Shown: positions 6,761-16,171 of the stretch, piece by piece
Layout of the letters: each line of letters opens with the position of its first letter
Position numbering within the stretch: the first letter of the stretch is position 1
Assembly: GCA_017941735.1 (NCBI GenBank)
Contig: JAGAVW010000046.1
Location: 1 to 64,000 of the forward strand
Direction of reading: 5' to 3'
DNA: 64,000 nucleotides
Source: Solobacterium sp.
Lineage (GTDB): Bacteria; Bacillota_I; Bacilli_A; Erysipelotrichales; Erysipelotrichaceae
The notes under the pieces: generated by a model
Databases searched by the model: none
What the model was told of the DNA's origin: nothing
What the model saw: only the letters and a program-made list of their open reading frames with translations
Position numbers and translations under genes: made by a program

Positions 6761-9204
6761 GTACAAAAGCAAAACACACGAATGTGATTACCGAGCGCGA
6801 AAAAGCAAACGCTAATGTTGCGTATCGCATCGCTACCGAAGGAATTGTTTTACTTAAAAACGATGGGGTATTACCAATAGAACCAAAGCGGATTGCGCTT
6901 TTTGGGGCTGGAGCTGGATACACCATTGCGGGAGGAAGTGGAAGTGGAGAGGTGACTTCTCGCTACACGATTAATGTACTTGATGGATTAAGGAATACTG
7001 GCTTTACCATTACCACAATGGATTGGATTAACCGCTATGATGTGTTATTTCAAACGGGAAAAGAAGCGTTTTTAGCAAGTGTTAGAAAATCGATATCCAC
7101 CTTTAACGCAAAAGCACTCGGAAACTTATTGGCAGCGGAGTTTCTTTATCCAACTGGGGATAAGATTTCAGAAGAAGAAATCAAACAGAGTGATACCGAT
7201 ACTTGTCTTTATGTGGTGGCACGTCAATCAGGCGAAGGAAGAGACCGCAAGAATGAAGAAGGAAACTTTAAACTCGATGAAGTGGAAATTGAAAACATTA
7301 AATTATGTGCAAAGCTTTATCCATCCTTTGTATTAATCATCAATAGTGGCTGTATTATTGACTTATCACCATTAGATGGAGTTGAAGGAATTAATGCCAT
7401 TGTTTATATGGGACAACTTGGCATGGAGGGAGGAAATGCCCTTGCGAGCATTTTAACTGGTAAAGCAAATCCAAGTGGAAAGTTAACGATCACGTGGGGA
7501 AACACTTACCTGGATTATCCTTATGGCAATGATTTTGGTATTTATGCAAAAGATTTGTTGGAAGCGAATTATAAAGAAGGCTTATTTGTAGGCTATCGGT
7601 ATTTTGATTCGTTTGAAAAAGAAGTGCGTTATCCTTTTGGATTTGGTTTAAGCTATACAACTTTCGATTATGAGGCAACCGGTATAGAACAAAAAGAAGA
7701 AGTTATCCAAATCCATACAAAAGTGAAAAACACAGGTGCTTGTTCGGGTAAAGAAGTAGTGCAATTCTATGTAAACGAACCAAGCACAACGCAAATAAAG
7801 CCTTACCAAAAACTGATTGGTTTCTTAAAAACCAAAGAATTATCCCCTAATGAACAGGAAGAATTAACGTTATCGATTCCACTTTCCTATTTCTCAAGTT
7901 ATGAAGAAAAAACAGGAGAAACTTATTTAGAAGAAGGCAATTATGTTTTAAAAATGGGGAACCATTCACGCAACACAAAACCAATCGCATGTATTTATAT
8001 TTCAAATCGAATCGTCTTAAGTAAGCATAAAAATGTATGTGTACCTGCAAGAAAGATTGCGGAGTTAATTCCTTCTGCAGACAAACATGAGAATGTAAAA
8101 GGTTTACCAACCATCACCATTGATTATCCAAATGAGCCAACCGTATTTACTTATGAAGTGCCAGAAGAAGCATTCTTACCAAGTGTAAATACACATTTAC
8201 AAAATCTAAAAAATGAAGAAAAGATTCAACTTGTGGCAGGAACGGGTTTATTTGGCAATAAGACAGGCTTCTCTGTGCCAGGGGCAGTTGGCCATACAAC
8301 CACAAACTTTATTAAACAAGGCATTCCTAATATTGAACTTTGTGATGGGCCGGCAGGGGTTCGTCTACAACGACGTTCTGCGCTTACTAAGAGGGGAAAG
8401 ATTAAACCGATTGATGCGTCGATTTCCATCTATGAATATTTACCTAAATTCATTTCTAGATTTGTATTTGGAAATCCAAATAAAGATAAAGTGCTCTATC
8501 AATTTGTGACGGCGTTCCCAATTGCCTCGGTTGTTGCGCAAACTTGGAATGAAGAATTGGCCAATGAAATGGGAGAAGCAGTAAGTGAAGAAATGTATGA
8601 ATATGGCGCAACCGTGTGGCTTGCGCCTGCCATCAACATTGTGCGTAATCCTTTGTGTGGAAGAAACTTTGAGTACTATAGTGAAGATCCAATTCTTTCT
8701 GGAAAGATAGGGGCTGCGATTACCCGTGGGACCCAACGCAATCATCCAACCTTTGTAACGATTAAACACTTCGCATGTAATAACCAAGAAACAGAGCGGA
8801 CAAGTAATTCTTCGAATCTAGATGAGCGTGTGTTACGCGAAATCTATCTAAAAGCATTTGAGATTGTTGTAAAAGAAGGGAAAGCAAAAGGCTTTATGTC
8901 TGCATACAACAAAATCAATGGCACCTATGCAGCAAATAGTAGAGAACTATGTACGGACGTATTACGTGGAGAATGGAATTATGAAGGAATCGTAATGACC
9001 GATTGGTTCTCTACCGCAAAAGGAAAAGCACTTGATGTAGGATGTATTAATGCAGGTGTAGATTTGATTATGCCAGGAGGAAAGGGTGTCTTAAAACAAC
9101 TGAAAGAAGGTCTTAAGAATAACGCTCTGAATCAAACGGATTTAGATCGAAGCACTTCACGCGTGCTAAACATCTTGTTGCAATCGGATGTTAAAGTAGA
9201 TTAG
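6754..9204 (+). CDS. glycoside hydrolase family 3 with permuted domain order
   Basis: 816 residues, no signal peptide, so likely cytoplasmic. Domains run in reverse of the usual GH3 order. The alpha/beta-sandwich domain comes first (residues ~20-270; ATEGIVLLKNDGVLPI, AGGSGSGEV). A fibronectin-III-like domain follows (~300-385; FGFGLSYTTFDY). The TIM barrel is last (~480-770; CDGPAGVR, GRNFEYYSEDP). Lys671-His672 (KHFAC) and nucleophile Asp750 (VMTDWFS) are present. This order is known from rumen beta-glucosidases such as those of Ruminococcus albus and Butyrivibrio. It would release beta-linked glucose or similar sugars from oligosaccharides; the exact substrate is unknown. AGGAG lies 7 nt before ATG. 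Confidence 0.9.
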   Translation: MLSTKAKHTNVITEREKANANVAYRIATEGIVLLKNDGVLPIEPKRIALFGAGAGYTIAGGSGSGEVTSRYTINVLDGLRNTGFTITTMDWINRYDVLFQTGKEAFLASVRKSISTFNAKALGNLLAAEFLYPTGDKISEEEIKQSDTDTCLYVVARQSGEGRDRKNEEGNFKLDEVEIENIKLCAKLYPSFVLIINSGCIIDLSPLDGVEGINAIVYMGQLGMEGGNALASILTGKANPSGKLTITWGNTYLDYPYGNDFGIYAKDLLEANYKEGLFVGYRYFDSFEKEVRYPFGFGLSYTTFDYEATGIEQKEEVIQIHTKVKNTGACSGKEVVQFYVNEPSTTQIKPYQKLIGFLKTKELSPNEQEELTLSIPLSYFSSYEEKTGETYLEEGNYVLKMGNHSRNTKPIACIYISNRIVLSKHKNVCVPARKIAELIPSADKHENVKGLPTITIDYPNEPTVFTYEVPEEAFLPSVNTHLQNLKNEEKIQLVAGTGLFGNKTGFSVPGAVGHTTTNFIKQGIPNIELCDGPAGVRLQRRSALTKRGKIKPIDASISIYEYLPKFISRFVFGNPNKDKVLYQFVTAFPIASVVAQTWNEELANEMGEAVSEEMYEYGATVWLAPAINIVRNPLCGRNFEYYSEDPILSGKIGAAITRGTQRNHPTFVTIKHFACNNQETERTSNSSNLDERVLREIYLKAFEIVVKEGKAKGFMSAYNKINGTYAANSRELCTDVLRGEWNYEGIVMTDWFSTAKGKALDVGCINAGVDLIMPGGKGVLKQLKEGLKNNALNQTDLDRSTSRVLNILLQSDVKVD

Positions 9205-9213
9205 ATTGGCATA

Positions 9214-9246
9214 AAACCCCTAGTGAATCGTCTTTACTAGGGGTTT
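9214..9246 (+). terminator. terminator after the GH3 gene
   Basis: AAACCCCTAGT and ACTAGGGGTTT pair perfectly over 11 bp with an 11-nt loop, ten bases after the GH3 stop. The T-tract is short. Confidence 0.8.
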
Positions 9247-9250
9247 GTAA

Positions 9251-9256
9251 TATAAT
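9251..9256 (+). promoter_or_regulatory. -10 element, leaderless start of DUF6056 gene
   Basis: TATAAT, then six bases (TGAGGC), then ATG 9263. GAGG is only 1-2 nt from the ATG, too near to act as a ribosome-binding site. The promoter directly follows the GH3 terminator. Confidence 0.6.
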
Positions 9257-9262
9257 TGAGGC

Positions 9263-10804
9263 ATGGAAAAGAAAAGACAAATCAATTCCAAATATTTTTT
9301 GATTGCGCTTGGCTTTGCGTTCTTTGTGTTTTTCTGGTACATCAGTCGCTCAGCTCCCGTCGCAGGCGATGATTGGGGTTATGCGGTTGGTGGACGTGAT
9401 GCGAATCCATTGTTTAAAGCTTGGAGCAATTATTTCACATGGTCGGGACGCTTCTTAAGTGAACTTTGGGGTTACGCTATGACGAACCATAAGCGCTTAT
9501 GGAACTATGTGAATGCGGGAATCTTTACAGGAATTGTTTATTTATTATTAAAAATTTCAAACCCAAAAGAAAAGATTATTTCCTTTTTCGTTGCGGTGTT
9601 CTTAATTTTAAGCGTTTCAGATGGTTTACGAATGCAGACCTATACATGGATGATGGGTACAACGTATGTAATTCCATTGCTGTTGTTCTTACTGTACTTT
9701 TTATTGATTAAGCAGTGGTTCATGGAAGGAAAAGACTCCAAATTACGTTTTTTCATCATGGCACTATTAAATGCATTCATCCCTCTTTATATGGAAAATG
9801 CAGCTGCGATGTTATTTGGTGGGAATGTGTTATTACTTCTTTATGTATATTTTAAAGATAAACCTAAATGCAAGCGAATACTGATTCTATTAGGCATCAG
9901 TTTAGTAGGAGTTGCGATTATTCGCTTATCACCAGGGGCCATTTATCGTCTTTCCCGCGACCATGCGGAATTTCAAACGATGAATTTATTTCAAAAGATT
10001 TCGTATAATTGGTTACCTTTGATTCGCTTTACTTTTATTGATCATGTATGGCTAATGCGCATCATGAGTCTATTGCTAATTTCTTTGGCTATCTATAAAT
10101 ACATGAAGAAAGAAGTTTCCTTACCGCTTTGTATTCTTATTTGTGCCATGAATGCATTTGCGTGCATACAAAGTTTTGCGTGGCTTCTTTATGATTTTGT
10201 CCCAATGAATCTTCTTTATATCGTTGCGGATTATCATGTGCCGCATAGTCTAACTTTAAATACGATTGGTTATGTATTATTTACATTAAGCTTATTTATT
10301 GGCGCATGGAAACTTGTGAAGAATAAAGAAAAATCCTGGCTTTTAACGTGGCTTCTTTTTTTAGCGGGTGGGGCAAATGTGGTAATGTTGCTGTCTCCAA
10401 TCTTTGATATCCGCAGTAGTATCTACACAGTATTTCTATTTATCCTCTTTGTTTTATTTATGTTGGATGAATTTAATTTTAATCAAGGGAGTCGTTATTT
10501 ATTAATAGGACTTGCGGTAGTTGGTGTAGCACTTGCGAGTTATTCTTATTATCGCTTATATCAAATGGTTCATAATGTTGATACGAGAAGACAAGCACAG
10601 ATTGAGTATTATCGCGTGCGGCCAGATGATAAAGAAGCTTATATTCTTGGCTATCCTGCTTTATCTGTTCATTCTGCAGATGTATTAGAAGGGGATACAT
10701 TCCATGAAGAAGTATTTAAAGAATATTATTATTTGGCGAAGGATGTGAATTTACACTTCTATTATTTAGACAATTACACCAAAGAGGAGATCTTTAAACA
10801 ATGA
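9263..10804 (+). CDS. DUF6056-type polytopic membrane protein
   Basis: 513 residues. After TM1 comes AGDDWGYAVGG, then WSGRFLSELWGYAM, the same layout as the paralogue at 1061 but with a much shorter outer tail (~70 residues). About 11 membrane helices. The likely role is a membrane glycosyltransferase-like protein acting on surface glycan; this is inferred from topology and from the glycan genes that follow. It heads a tightly packed run: its stop overlaps the next ATG by 4 nt. Confidence 0.75.
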   Translation: MEKKRQINSKYFLIALGFAFFVFFWYISRSAPVAGDDWGYAVGGRDANPLFKAWSNYFTWSGRFLSELWGYAMTNHKRLWNYVNAGIFTGIVYLLLKISNPKEKIISFFVAVFLILSVSDGLRMQTYTWMMGTTYVIPLLLFLLYFLLIKQWFMEGKDSKLRFFIMALLNAFIPLYMENAAAMLFGGNVLLLLYVYFKDKPKCKRILILLGISLVGVAIIRLSPGAIYRLSRDHAEFQTMNLFQKISYNWLPLIRFTFIDHVWLMRIMSLLLISLAIYKYMKKEVSLPLCILICAMNAFACIQSFAWLLYDFVPMNLLYIVADYHVPHSLTLNTIGYVLFTLSLFIGAWKLVKNKEKSWLLTWLLFLAGGANVVMLLSPIFDIRSSIYTVFLFILFVLFMLDEFNFNQGSRYLLIGLAVVGVALASYSYYRLYQMVHNVDTRRQAQIEYYRVRPDDKEAYILGYPALSVHSADVLEGDTFHEEVFKEYYYLAKDVNLHFYYLDNYTKEEIFKQ

Positions 10805-11790
10805 AACAATCGTTGTTAAGTAAATATCGGACCGAATTAATGGGTTTTGCGGTTCTTTGGATAGCCTTTTTGCATGCCCAAATGTGGTTTCGTTTTGGAC
10901 CACTTCAAATTTTTAAGCGTACAGGGCATGGAGGTGTCGATATTTTCTTTTTCTTATCTAGCTTTGGTTTATATTATGCCTATCAAAAAGGGGAACGAGG
11001 TTGGTCGTTTATAAAGAAGCGTCTTCTTCGCATCATTCCTATTTTTGTGCCAATTGCGATTGTAAGAATCATCATCAATCATTATGACTTTACAGCTAGT
11101 TTTATGTTGTTGAGTACCTATATTTTCTGGATTGGATGGGATCGCTCCATGTGGTTTATATCGGGGATTATCTTGCTATATTTAATTACGCCCTGGTATT
11201 TAAACTATTTAACAAAAGGTAACGAAAAGAAAAAGACATTTCTTTGGGTTGGGATTACGCTTATTATTTCCATTCTATTGCGCAATACTTGGCAATCGGT
11301 CTTCTTTGCGCGTGTTCCTATTTATTTATTAGGGTTTTATGCAGGGAAGCTTTCTTATGAAGAAGTAATCTTTGATAAACGTGCGATGCTCTATTTATGT
11401 CTAAGTTTTGTAGTTGGTGTGATCTTATATTGTTTAGGTTTTTATTTGGATGTAGAAGATTCTGTGCTTTGGGGATGGGGATTATATTGGTATCCTAATT
11501 TATTCTTAGTATGGCCATTATGTCTATTTCTTAGTAGTTTTTTTGATTATCTCGATCGAAAAGGGATGTCTTTATTAGGAAGTGTATTAAAACAGTTTGG
11601 AAGTGTATCCTTAGAGTTTTATTTATTGCATGAATTATGTATTCGTTATTTTGGAAATCGCATCGCCTTTCCATATCCATATGAATACAATGGCATATTA
11701 GAAAATCTATTAATTATTCTTTTGACTTTTATCATTGCGAAAATTTATCATTTCGTTATGAATGGAATCACGAAGGGAGTAAATGTATGA
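10801..11790 (+). CDS. acyltransferase-3 family membrane O-acyltransferase
   Basis: 329 residues with about ten membrane helices. The N-terminal signature of the OafA/NolL-type family is present: an FLHAQMWF helix with the catalytic-type His, then GHGGVDIFFFLSSFGLYYAY, then a basic loop (KKRLLRIIP). Such enzymes move acetyl or other acyl groups across the membrane onto extracellular sugars. Starts with ATGA overlap to the DUF6056 gene and ends in a 4-nt overlap with the HAD gene, so it is translated with them. Confidence 0.85.
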   Translation: MKQSLLSKYRTELMGFAVLWIAFLHAQMWFRFGPLQIFKRTGHGGVDIFFFLSSFGLYYAYQKGERGWSFIKKRLLRIIPIFVPIAIVRIIINHYDFTASFMLLSTYIFWIGWDRSMWFISGIILLYLITPWYLNYLTKGNEKKKTFLWVGITLIISILLRNTWQSVFFARVPIYLLGFYAGKLSYEEVIFDKRAMLYLCLSFVVGVILYCLGFYLDVEDSVLWGWGLYWYPNLFLVWPLCLFLSSFFDYLDRKGMSLLGSVLKQFGSVSLEFYLLHELCIRYFGNRIAFPYPYEYNGILENLLIILLTFIIAKIYHFVMNGITKGVNV

Positions 11791-12344
11791 ATGTATATGA
11801 TTGGGACGATACCATTTATCGAGGAGATTCTTCCTTTGATTTGATTTTCTACACCTTTCGTAAGCGCCCTAAGAGTTTATTGAATTTACCACGTAGTTTG
11901 GTGTGTGGTATTCTTTTCGGATTGCGTATTATGCCTAAGAAAACATTTAAACAGAATGTATTCCGTATGTTTCGGTATGTCGATGATATGGAACAACTAA
12001 TTGATGCCTTTATTTCTTCGCACTTAGACCATGTGAAAACATGGTATTTAGACCAACAAAAAGAGGATGATTTGGTTATTAGTGCTTCGCCTGAATTCTT
12101 AATCGAACCATTTTGTGCACGGGTTGGGATTAACCATGTGCTTGCCTCCCAAGTAGAAAGGGATACTGGCGTCTATTATGGGGAAAACTGTCATGGAAAA
12201 GAAAAGGTGCGACGCTTTGAAGAATCGTATCCACAAGGTAAAATAGAATTATTCTATAGTGATTCGAAAAGTGATGCGCCACTTGCGAATCTCGCAGAGA
12301 AAGCTTTTCTCGTGAAAGGAGAAGAAAGGATTCCTTGGGAATGA
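11787..12344 (+). CDS. HAD-superfamily phosphatase (subfamily IB-like)
   Basis: 185 residues, cytoplasmic. All four HAD motifs are visible: I DWDDT near residue 5, II ISASPEF near 92, III the Lys in GKEKVRRFEES, IV YSDSKSDAPL near 155. The small alpha-helical cap between motifs I and II fits subfamily IB (phosphoserine-phosphatase-like). Wedged with 4-nt overlaps between two membrane acyltransferase genes, it may process a phosphorylated precursor or carrier for the surface polymer; the substrate is unknown. Confidence 0.8.
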   Translation: MNVYDWDDTIYRGDSSFDLIFYTFRKRPKSLLNLPRSLVCGILFGLRIMPKKTFKQNVFRMFRYVDDMEQLIDAFISSHLDHVKTWYLDQQKEDDLVISASPEFLIEPFCARVGINHVLASQVERDTGVYYGENCHGKEKVRRFEESYPQGKIELFYSDSKSDAPLANLAEKAFLVKGEERIPWE

Positions 12345-13723
12345 GTGTATTGTCGCTTGAATTCTTAGCATTATCTCTAGGTTCTGCAGTTTTTCTGTGG
12401 ATTTTTTCCTATCCCAATCGGAAATATACCCTTGCGCTTTGTAATCTTGTCTTTTTATGGCTTTTAAGTGCAAATCTTTTGGATATTGCCTATGTATTAG
12501 GATTATTCCTTTACACCTATTTGTTTGGTTTATTACTTGGTAAAGGTAAAGCGCGTAAGTGGCTATTAGTGTTTATAGTCTTACTACCTATTTTAGGACT
12601 CGCATTTTTTAAATATGCCGGCTATTTTTTGGTGGACCGCCGTATTCTTATGCCACTTGGCTTATCCTTTTATACCTTTAAAGCGATTTCTTATTTAGTC
12701 GATGTCTATAAAGGCATATGTGTATGCGCTAAAAATCCGATTGAAGTATTTGACTATATCGTCTTCTTTCCTGCTTTTATGGCTGGCCCAATCCATCGAC
12801 CAGGACCATTCTTGGAAGAGCTTCGTACGCCATTTCATTTTGAATACAAAGACCAAAAAAATGGATTTGTATTAGCAGCACTTGGATTATTTCAAAAGTT
12901 AGTAATAGGGGATCAATTGGCACATTTAATGCGTATATTTTTAGATTCCTCACTTAATGGGGCTTATACCTTGTTAGGTGTGATTCTTTATGCATTCTAC
13001 ATTTATGTAGATTTTGATTCTTACAGCAATGTCGCAATTGGGGTTGCGCGCATGTTTGGTTTCCATTTAGAGCGCAATTTCCATACGCCATATCTTGCCG
13101 TATCGATTCGTGATTTTTGGCAGAGATGGCATATTAGTTTGAGCAGTTGGTTAAGAGATTATGTTTATATTCCTCTTGGTGGAAGTCGTAAAGGAACCTT
13201 TTTAAAATACATCAATACCCTTATTGTGTTCTTAGTATCTGGCATTTGGCATGGATCCACCATGATGTTTATTGTTTGGGGATTAGGACATGGAATATTG
13301 AATATTCTTGAAGATTTGATTCGTAAACTTTTTGGTGGTGTTAAGCCTTGGATGAAATGGTTTGCGCCACTTGCGATTGTATTGAATTTTGTTTTGGTCG
13401 CAAGCTTATGGATGTTCTTCCAAGCAGGTTCTATGCAAGAAGCATTGGATGTATTTGCGCGTATTGCTTCAGGTAATCTGCTTCGTCTTGATTACGCCCT
13501 TGCGGGTATTACAAAGAATGAATGGATGTGGATGTGGATTCTATTAGGTATGGTAGTCTTTACAGATATCCTTCGTTATTTCTTCCCTATGATTGAAGTA
13601 TTGTCGAAGCAATTCATTTTATTCCGTTGGATTATTTATGCAGCACTCATCATCATTGCGATTATCTTTGGTGTATATGGACCAGGGTATGATCCCGCAA
13701 ACTTTATTTATGTGACATTCTAG
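12341..13723 (+). CDS. MBOAT-family O-acyltransferase (AlgI/DltB-like)
   Basis: 460 residues, about ten membrane helices. Family hallmarks are MPLGLSFYTFKAISYLVD, FFPAFMAGPIHRP, RDFWQRWHISLSSWLRDYV and SGIWHGS with the catalytic His at residue 304. AlgI and DltB partners pass acyl groups through the membrane to an SGNH/DltD-like protein outside. The next gene is exactly such a protein. Start at ATG 12341, which overlaps the preceding TGA; the TTG six bases earlier is less likely. Confidence 0.92.
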   Translation: MSVLSLEFLALSLGSAVFLWIFSYPNRKYTLALCNLVFLWLLSANLLDIAYVLGLFLYTYLFGLLLGKGKARKWLLVFIVLLPILGLAFFKYAGYFLVDRRILMPLGLSFYTFKAISYLVDVYKGICVCAKNPIEVFDYIVFFPAFMAGPIHRPGPFLEELRTPFHFEYKDQKNGFVLAALGLFQKLVIGDQLAHLMRIFLDSSLNGAYTLLGVILYAFYIYVDFDSYSNVAIGVARMFGFHLERNFHTPYLAVSIRDFWQRWHISLSSWLRDYVYIPLGGSRKGTFLKYINTLIVFLVSGIWHGSTMMFIVWGLGHGILNILEDLIRKLFGGVKPWMKWFAPLAIVLNFVLVASLWMFFQAGSMQEALDVFARIASGNLLRLDYALAGITKNEWMWMWILLGMVVFTDILRYFFPMIEVLSKQFILFRWIIYAALIIIAIIFGVYGPGYDPANFIYVTF

Positions 13724-13730
13724 GGGAACT

Positions 13731-15194
13731 ATGAGAACGGTATTAAAAGTAATTGGAAACATTCTTCAGATTGTAATTAAAGGTGCCTTGCTTATTGCTC
13801 TATTTTTGGGAGCGTGGTATTACCTGACACCGTTTTTTAGAGTGGAAAGAAGTACGGAAGGGGATTTCTATCGGAATCTACCAGAACAAACCGTCGATGT
13901 GTTAGCCTTAGGCTCTAGTCACATGCAATATGCTTTTAATCCCGCAATTCTATATACCGAAACGGGCTATTACAGTTATGTCTTAGGCTCTTCTTGCCAA
14001 CCACTTTCGATGAGTGCATCCATGTTAGAAGAAGCATTAAAAACACAAAGCCCGGAAGTGGTCGTTGTAGATGTATTTACACTTCTCCCACAGAGTGATG
14101 TATGTTATGCCGATGGCATGTATTATAAAGCGATTGATGAGATGAGTGGATGTACACGTCTAGAAGCAGCAGATTATGTTCCAAATAAAGAAGTGGGACT
14201 AACTTATAAATTTGATTTATTGATGAATCATGATCAATGGAAAAATATCGATCTTAAAGATATCCCAACGCTAATTGAAAAAATGAAACCAGTTAAAGGT
14301 TATAACACGGATTTAGGCTATGTAAGAGAAGAGCCTACTGAGCCACGTTATGCCCCATTAATCACCTATCAAAGAACACAAAAATTAGAGCTTTCGGATG
14401 ATGAGAAGGACCAAATTGATCGCTTGATTGCTTTGTGTGATGGAAACAAGATTCACCTCATGTTTATCAAAACGCCATATATTATCGACCAAGAGAATAC
14501 CAATAAACTCCATGCGGTATGGGATTATTTAAAAACCAAAAATATTGAATACATCGATTACATCGAAAAAGCAGAAGAATTAGAGTGGTTTATTGATATG
14601 GATGGTGATACATGGCATAACAATTCCTGGGGTGCAGAAATAATCACCGGTGATTTAGCCAAACGCATTAAAGAAAAAGGTTATGTCAAAAACCATAAAG
14701 AGAATACAGTTTATGAAGACTTATTAAAGGCAACCCAACGCATCGCTGCTAATTCGCTCATGTCTTCGAAAAATGTGAATATTTATCGCTTAATGGAAGA
14801 AGGAACAAAGTATCCTTGTACAATTCTATTGAAATATAAAGGGATGAATCGTACTTCGATTCAAGAATATGAAAACAATGCGTTACAAAAATTAGGCTTT
14901 ACACATGATTTTATTGAAGACAAACATGTGGACTATTATGCGATTGTAAGAAATGGAAAACTCATCCAAGAAAGCAATGAGCCTTTTGAAGCAAACATCG
15001 AGAATTTACACATTAAGTTAGATGAAGAGGGCATCCAATTAAATGGACATGCGTATTGTGAACCCGGTGAAATGGAAATCTATTTTTTGGCGGATGATTT
15101 ACTATGGGTGAACGCGGTTCCTATTGATTATGCATCTCGTTGGTTCTGGAAAAATGGTTGCGATGGGTTTGATTGTGATTTGAGCAAAGAGTAG
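13731..15194 (+). CDS. membrane-anchored SGNH-fold acyltransferase partner (AlgJ/DltD-like)
   Basis: 487 residues: one N-terminal membrane helix (8-28), then an extracellular SGNH domain. Block I is ALGSSHMQYAFNP with the nucleophile Ser, and the Asp/His pair lies in MDGDTWHNNSWG near residue 292. It would accept acyl groups from the MBOAT protein 7 nt upstream and place them on a glycan. A C-terminal part of ~160 residues after residue 325 has no motif I recognise. A strong start is GGGGAACT before ATG. Confidence 0.8.
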   Translation: MRTVLKVIGNILQIVIKGALLIALFLGAWYYLTPFFRVERSTEGDFYRNLPEQTVDVLALGSSHMQYAFNPAILYTETGYYSYVLGSSCQPLSMSASMLEEALKTQSPEVVVVDVFTLLPQSDVCYADGMYYKAIDEMSGCTRLEAADYVPNKEVGLTYKFDLLMNHDQWKNIDLKDIPTLIEKMKPVKGYNTDLGYVREEPTEPRYAPLITYQRTQKLELSDDEKDQIDRLIALCDGNKIHLMFIKTPYIIDQENTNKLHAVWDYLKTKNIEYIDYIEKAEELEWFIDMDGDTWHNNSWGAEIITGDLAKRIKEKGYVKNHKENTVYEDLLKATQRIAANSLMSSKNVNIYRLMEEGTKYPCTILLKYKGMNRTSIQEYENNALQKLGFTHDFIEDKHVDYYAIVRNGKLIQESNEPFEANIENLHIKLDEEGIQLNGHAYCEPGEMEIYFLADDLLWVNAVPIDYASRWFWKNGCDGFDCDLSKE

Positions 15195-15196
15195 GG

Positions 15197-15202
15197 TATA
15201 CT
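15197..15202 (+). promoter_or_regulatory. -10 element before GT2 gene
   Basis: TATACT, then 9 nt, then ATG 15212 without a Shine-Dalgarno sequence. A weaker member of the leaderless set, since the spacing is the longest and the hexamer has one mismatch. Confidence 0.4.
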
Positions 15203-15211
15203 TGAAACGTT

Positions 15212-16171
15212 ATGTCTAAAAAGGTAAGTGTTATTATTCCTGTTTATAATGTGGAAACCTATCTAGAAGAATGCCTAGACAGTGTTTTTCAGCAAACCTA
15301 TTCCAATTATGAAGTGATTGCGGTCAATGATGGATCAAAGGACGGAAGTTTAGAACTTTTGAATGCGTATGCGAAAAAAGAAGCACGGCTAAAAGTTGTC
15401 TCAAAGGAGAATGGTGGCCTTTCGGATGCGCGTAACTTTGGCCTTCCTTATGCACAAGGGGAATATGTTTTATTTATTGACGGGGATGATCGTATCCATC
15501 CAGAAATGATTGCGCTTTTAGTGGAAAAAGCAGAAACTACACAAAGTGAGATTGTTGTTTGTGATATGGAATATTTCTATGAAGATGGAAGAAAAGAATA
15601 TTCCAGTGGAGGAAACTTTACGACAACAAACATCAAAGAGACACCATCTTTAATCACCATCAATAATAGTGCATGTAATAAGCTATATCGCATCAATCTT
15701 TTTGATGATGTGAAATTTCCAGTAGGCATGTATTATGAAGATTTAGCAACCATTCCTATTTTGTTATACAAAGCAAAAGCGGTATCGAAAGTGAATCAAC
15801 CACTTTATCAATATCGCCAACGTGGAGGGAGTATTGCGCACTCTGTAAACGATAAAATATTTGACATTTATGATGCGATGGATCAGGTTCGTGACTATGT
15901 AAAAATGCATGGTAAGGAACCAGAAGTATTAAAAGAAATCAATCATTTATATTTAATCCATGGGCTTGATTTAACGACCTTGCGTATTAAAGATGCCAAA
16001 GAAAAGGATTTACGAGAAGCCTATTTGATGCGCAACATGGATCGTTTAGAAGCCTCTTATCCAAACTACAAACAAGATGATTTGTATCGAAATGTTGGCA
16101 TTAAAAAGAGAATCATTTATCATTTATTGAGCAAGAGAAAGATGAAACAGGTACTTCGTATTTATGGGTAA
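15212..16171 (+). CDS. family 2 glycosyltransferase
   Basis: 319 residues, soluble or peripheral. GT-A fold: VSVIIPVYNVETYLEECLDS at the start, VNDGSKDGS nucleotide-binding loop, ENGGLSDARNFG, and the metal-binding FIDGDD near residue 93. It adds a sugar from a nucleotide sugar to a growing lipid-linked glycan on the inner face of the membrane; donor and linkage cannot be read from sequence. Overlaps the next gene by 8 nt. Similar in length and layout to the GT2 genes at 29664 and 32068. Confidence 0.9.
   Translation: MSKKVSVIIPVYNVETYLEECLDSVFQQTYSNYEVIAVNDGSKDGSLELLNAYAKKEARLKVVSKENGGLSDARNFGLPYAQGEYVLFIDGDDRIHPEMIALLVEKAETTQSEIVVCDMEYFYEDGRKEYSSGGNFTTTNIKETPSLITINNSACNKLYRINLFDDVKFPVGMYYEDLATIPILLYKAKAVSKVNQPLYQYRQRGGSIAHSVNDKIFDIYDAMDQVRDYVKMHGKEPEVLKEINHLYLIHGLDLTTLRIKDAKEKDLREAYLMRNMDRLEASYPNYKQDDLYRNVGIKKRIIYHLLSKRKMKQVLRIYG

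Noticed and set aside
8440-8787. Minus-strand 115-codon frame
   Set aside because: Antisense to the conserved GH3 barrel region; no start signals.
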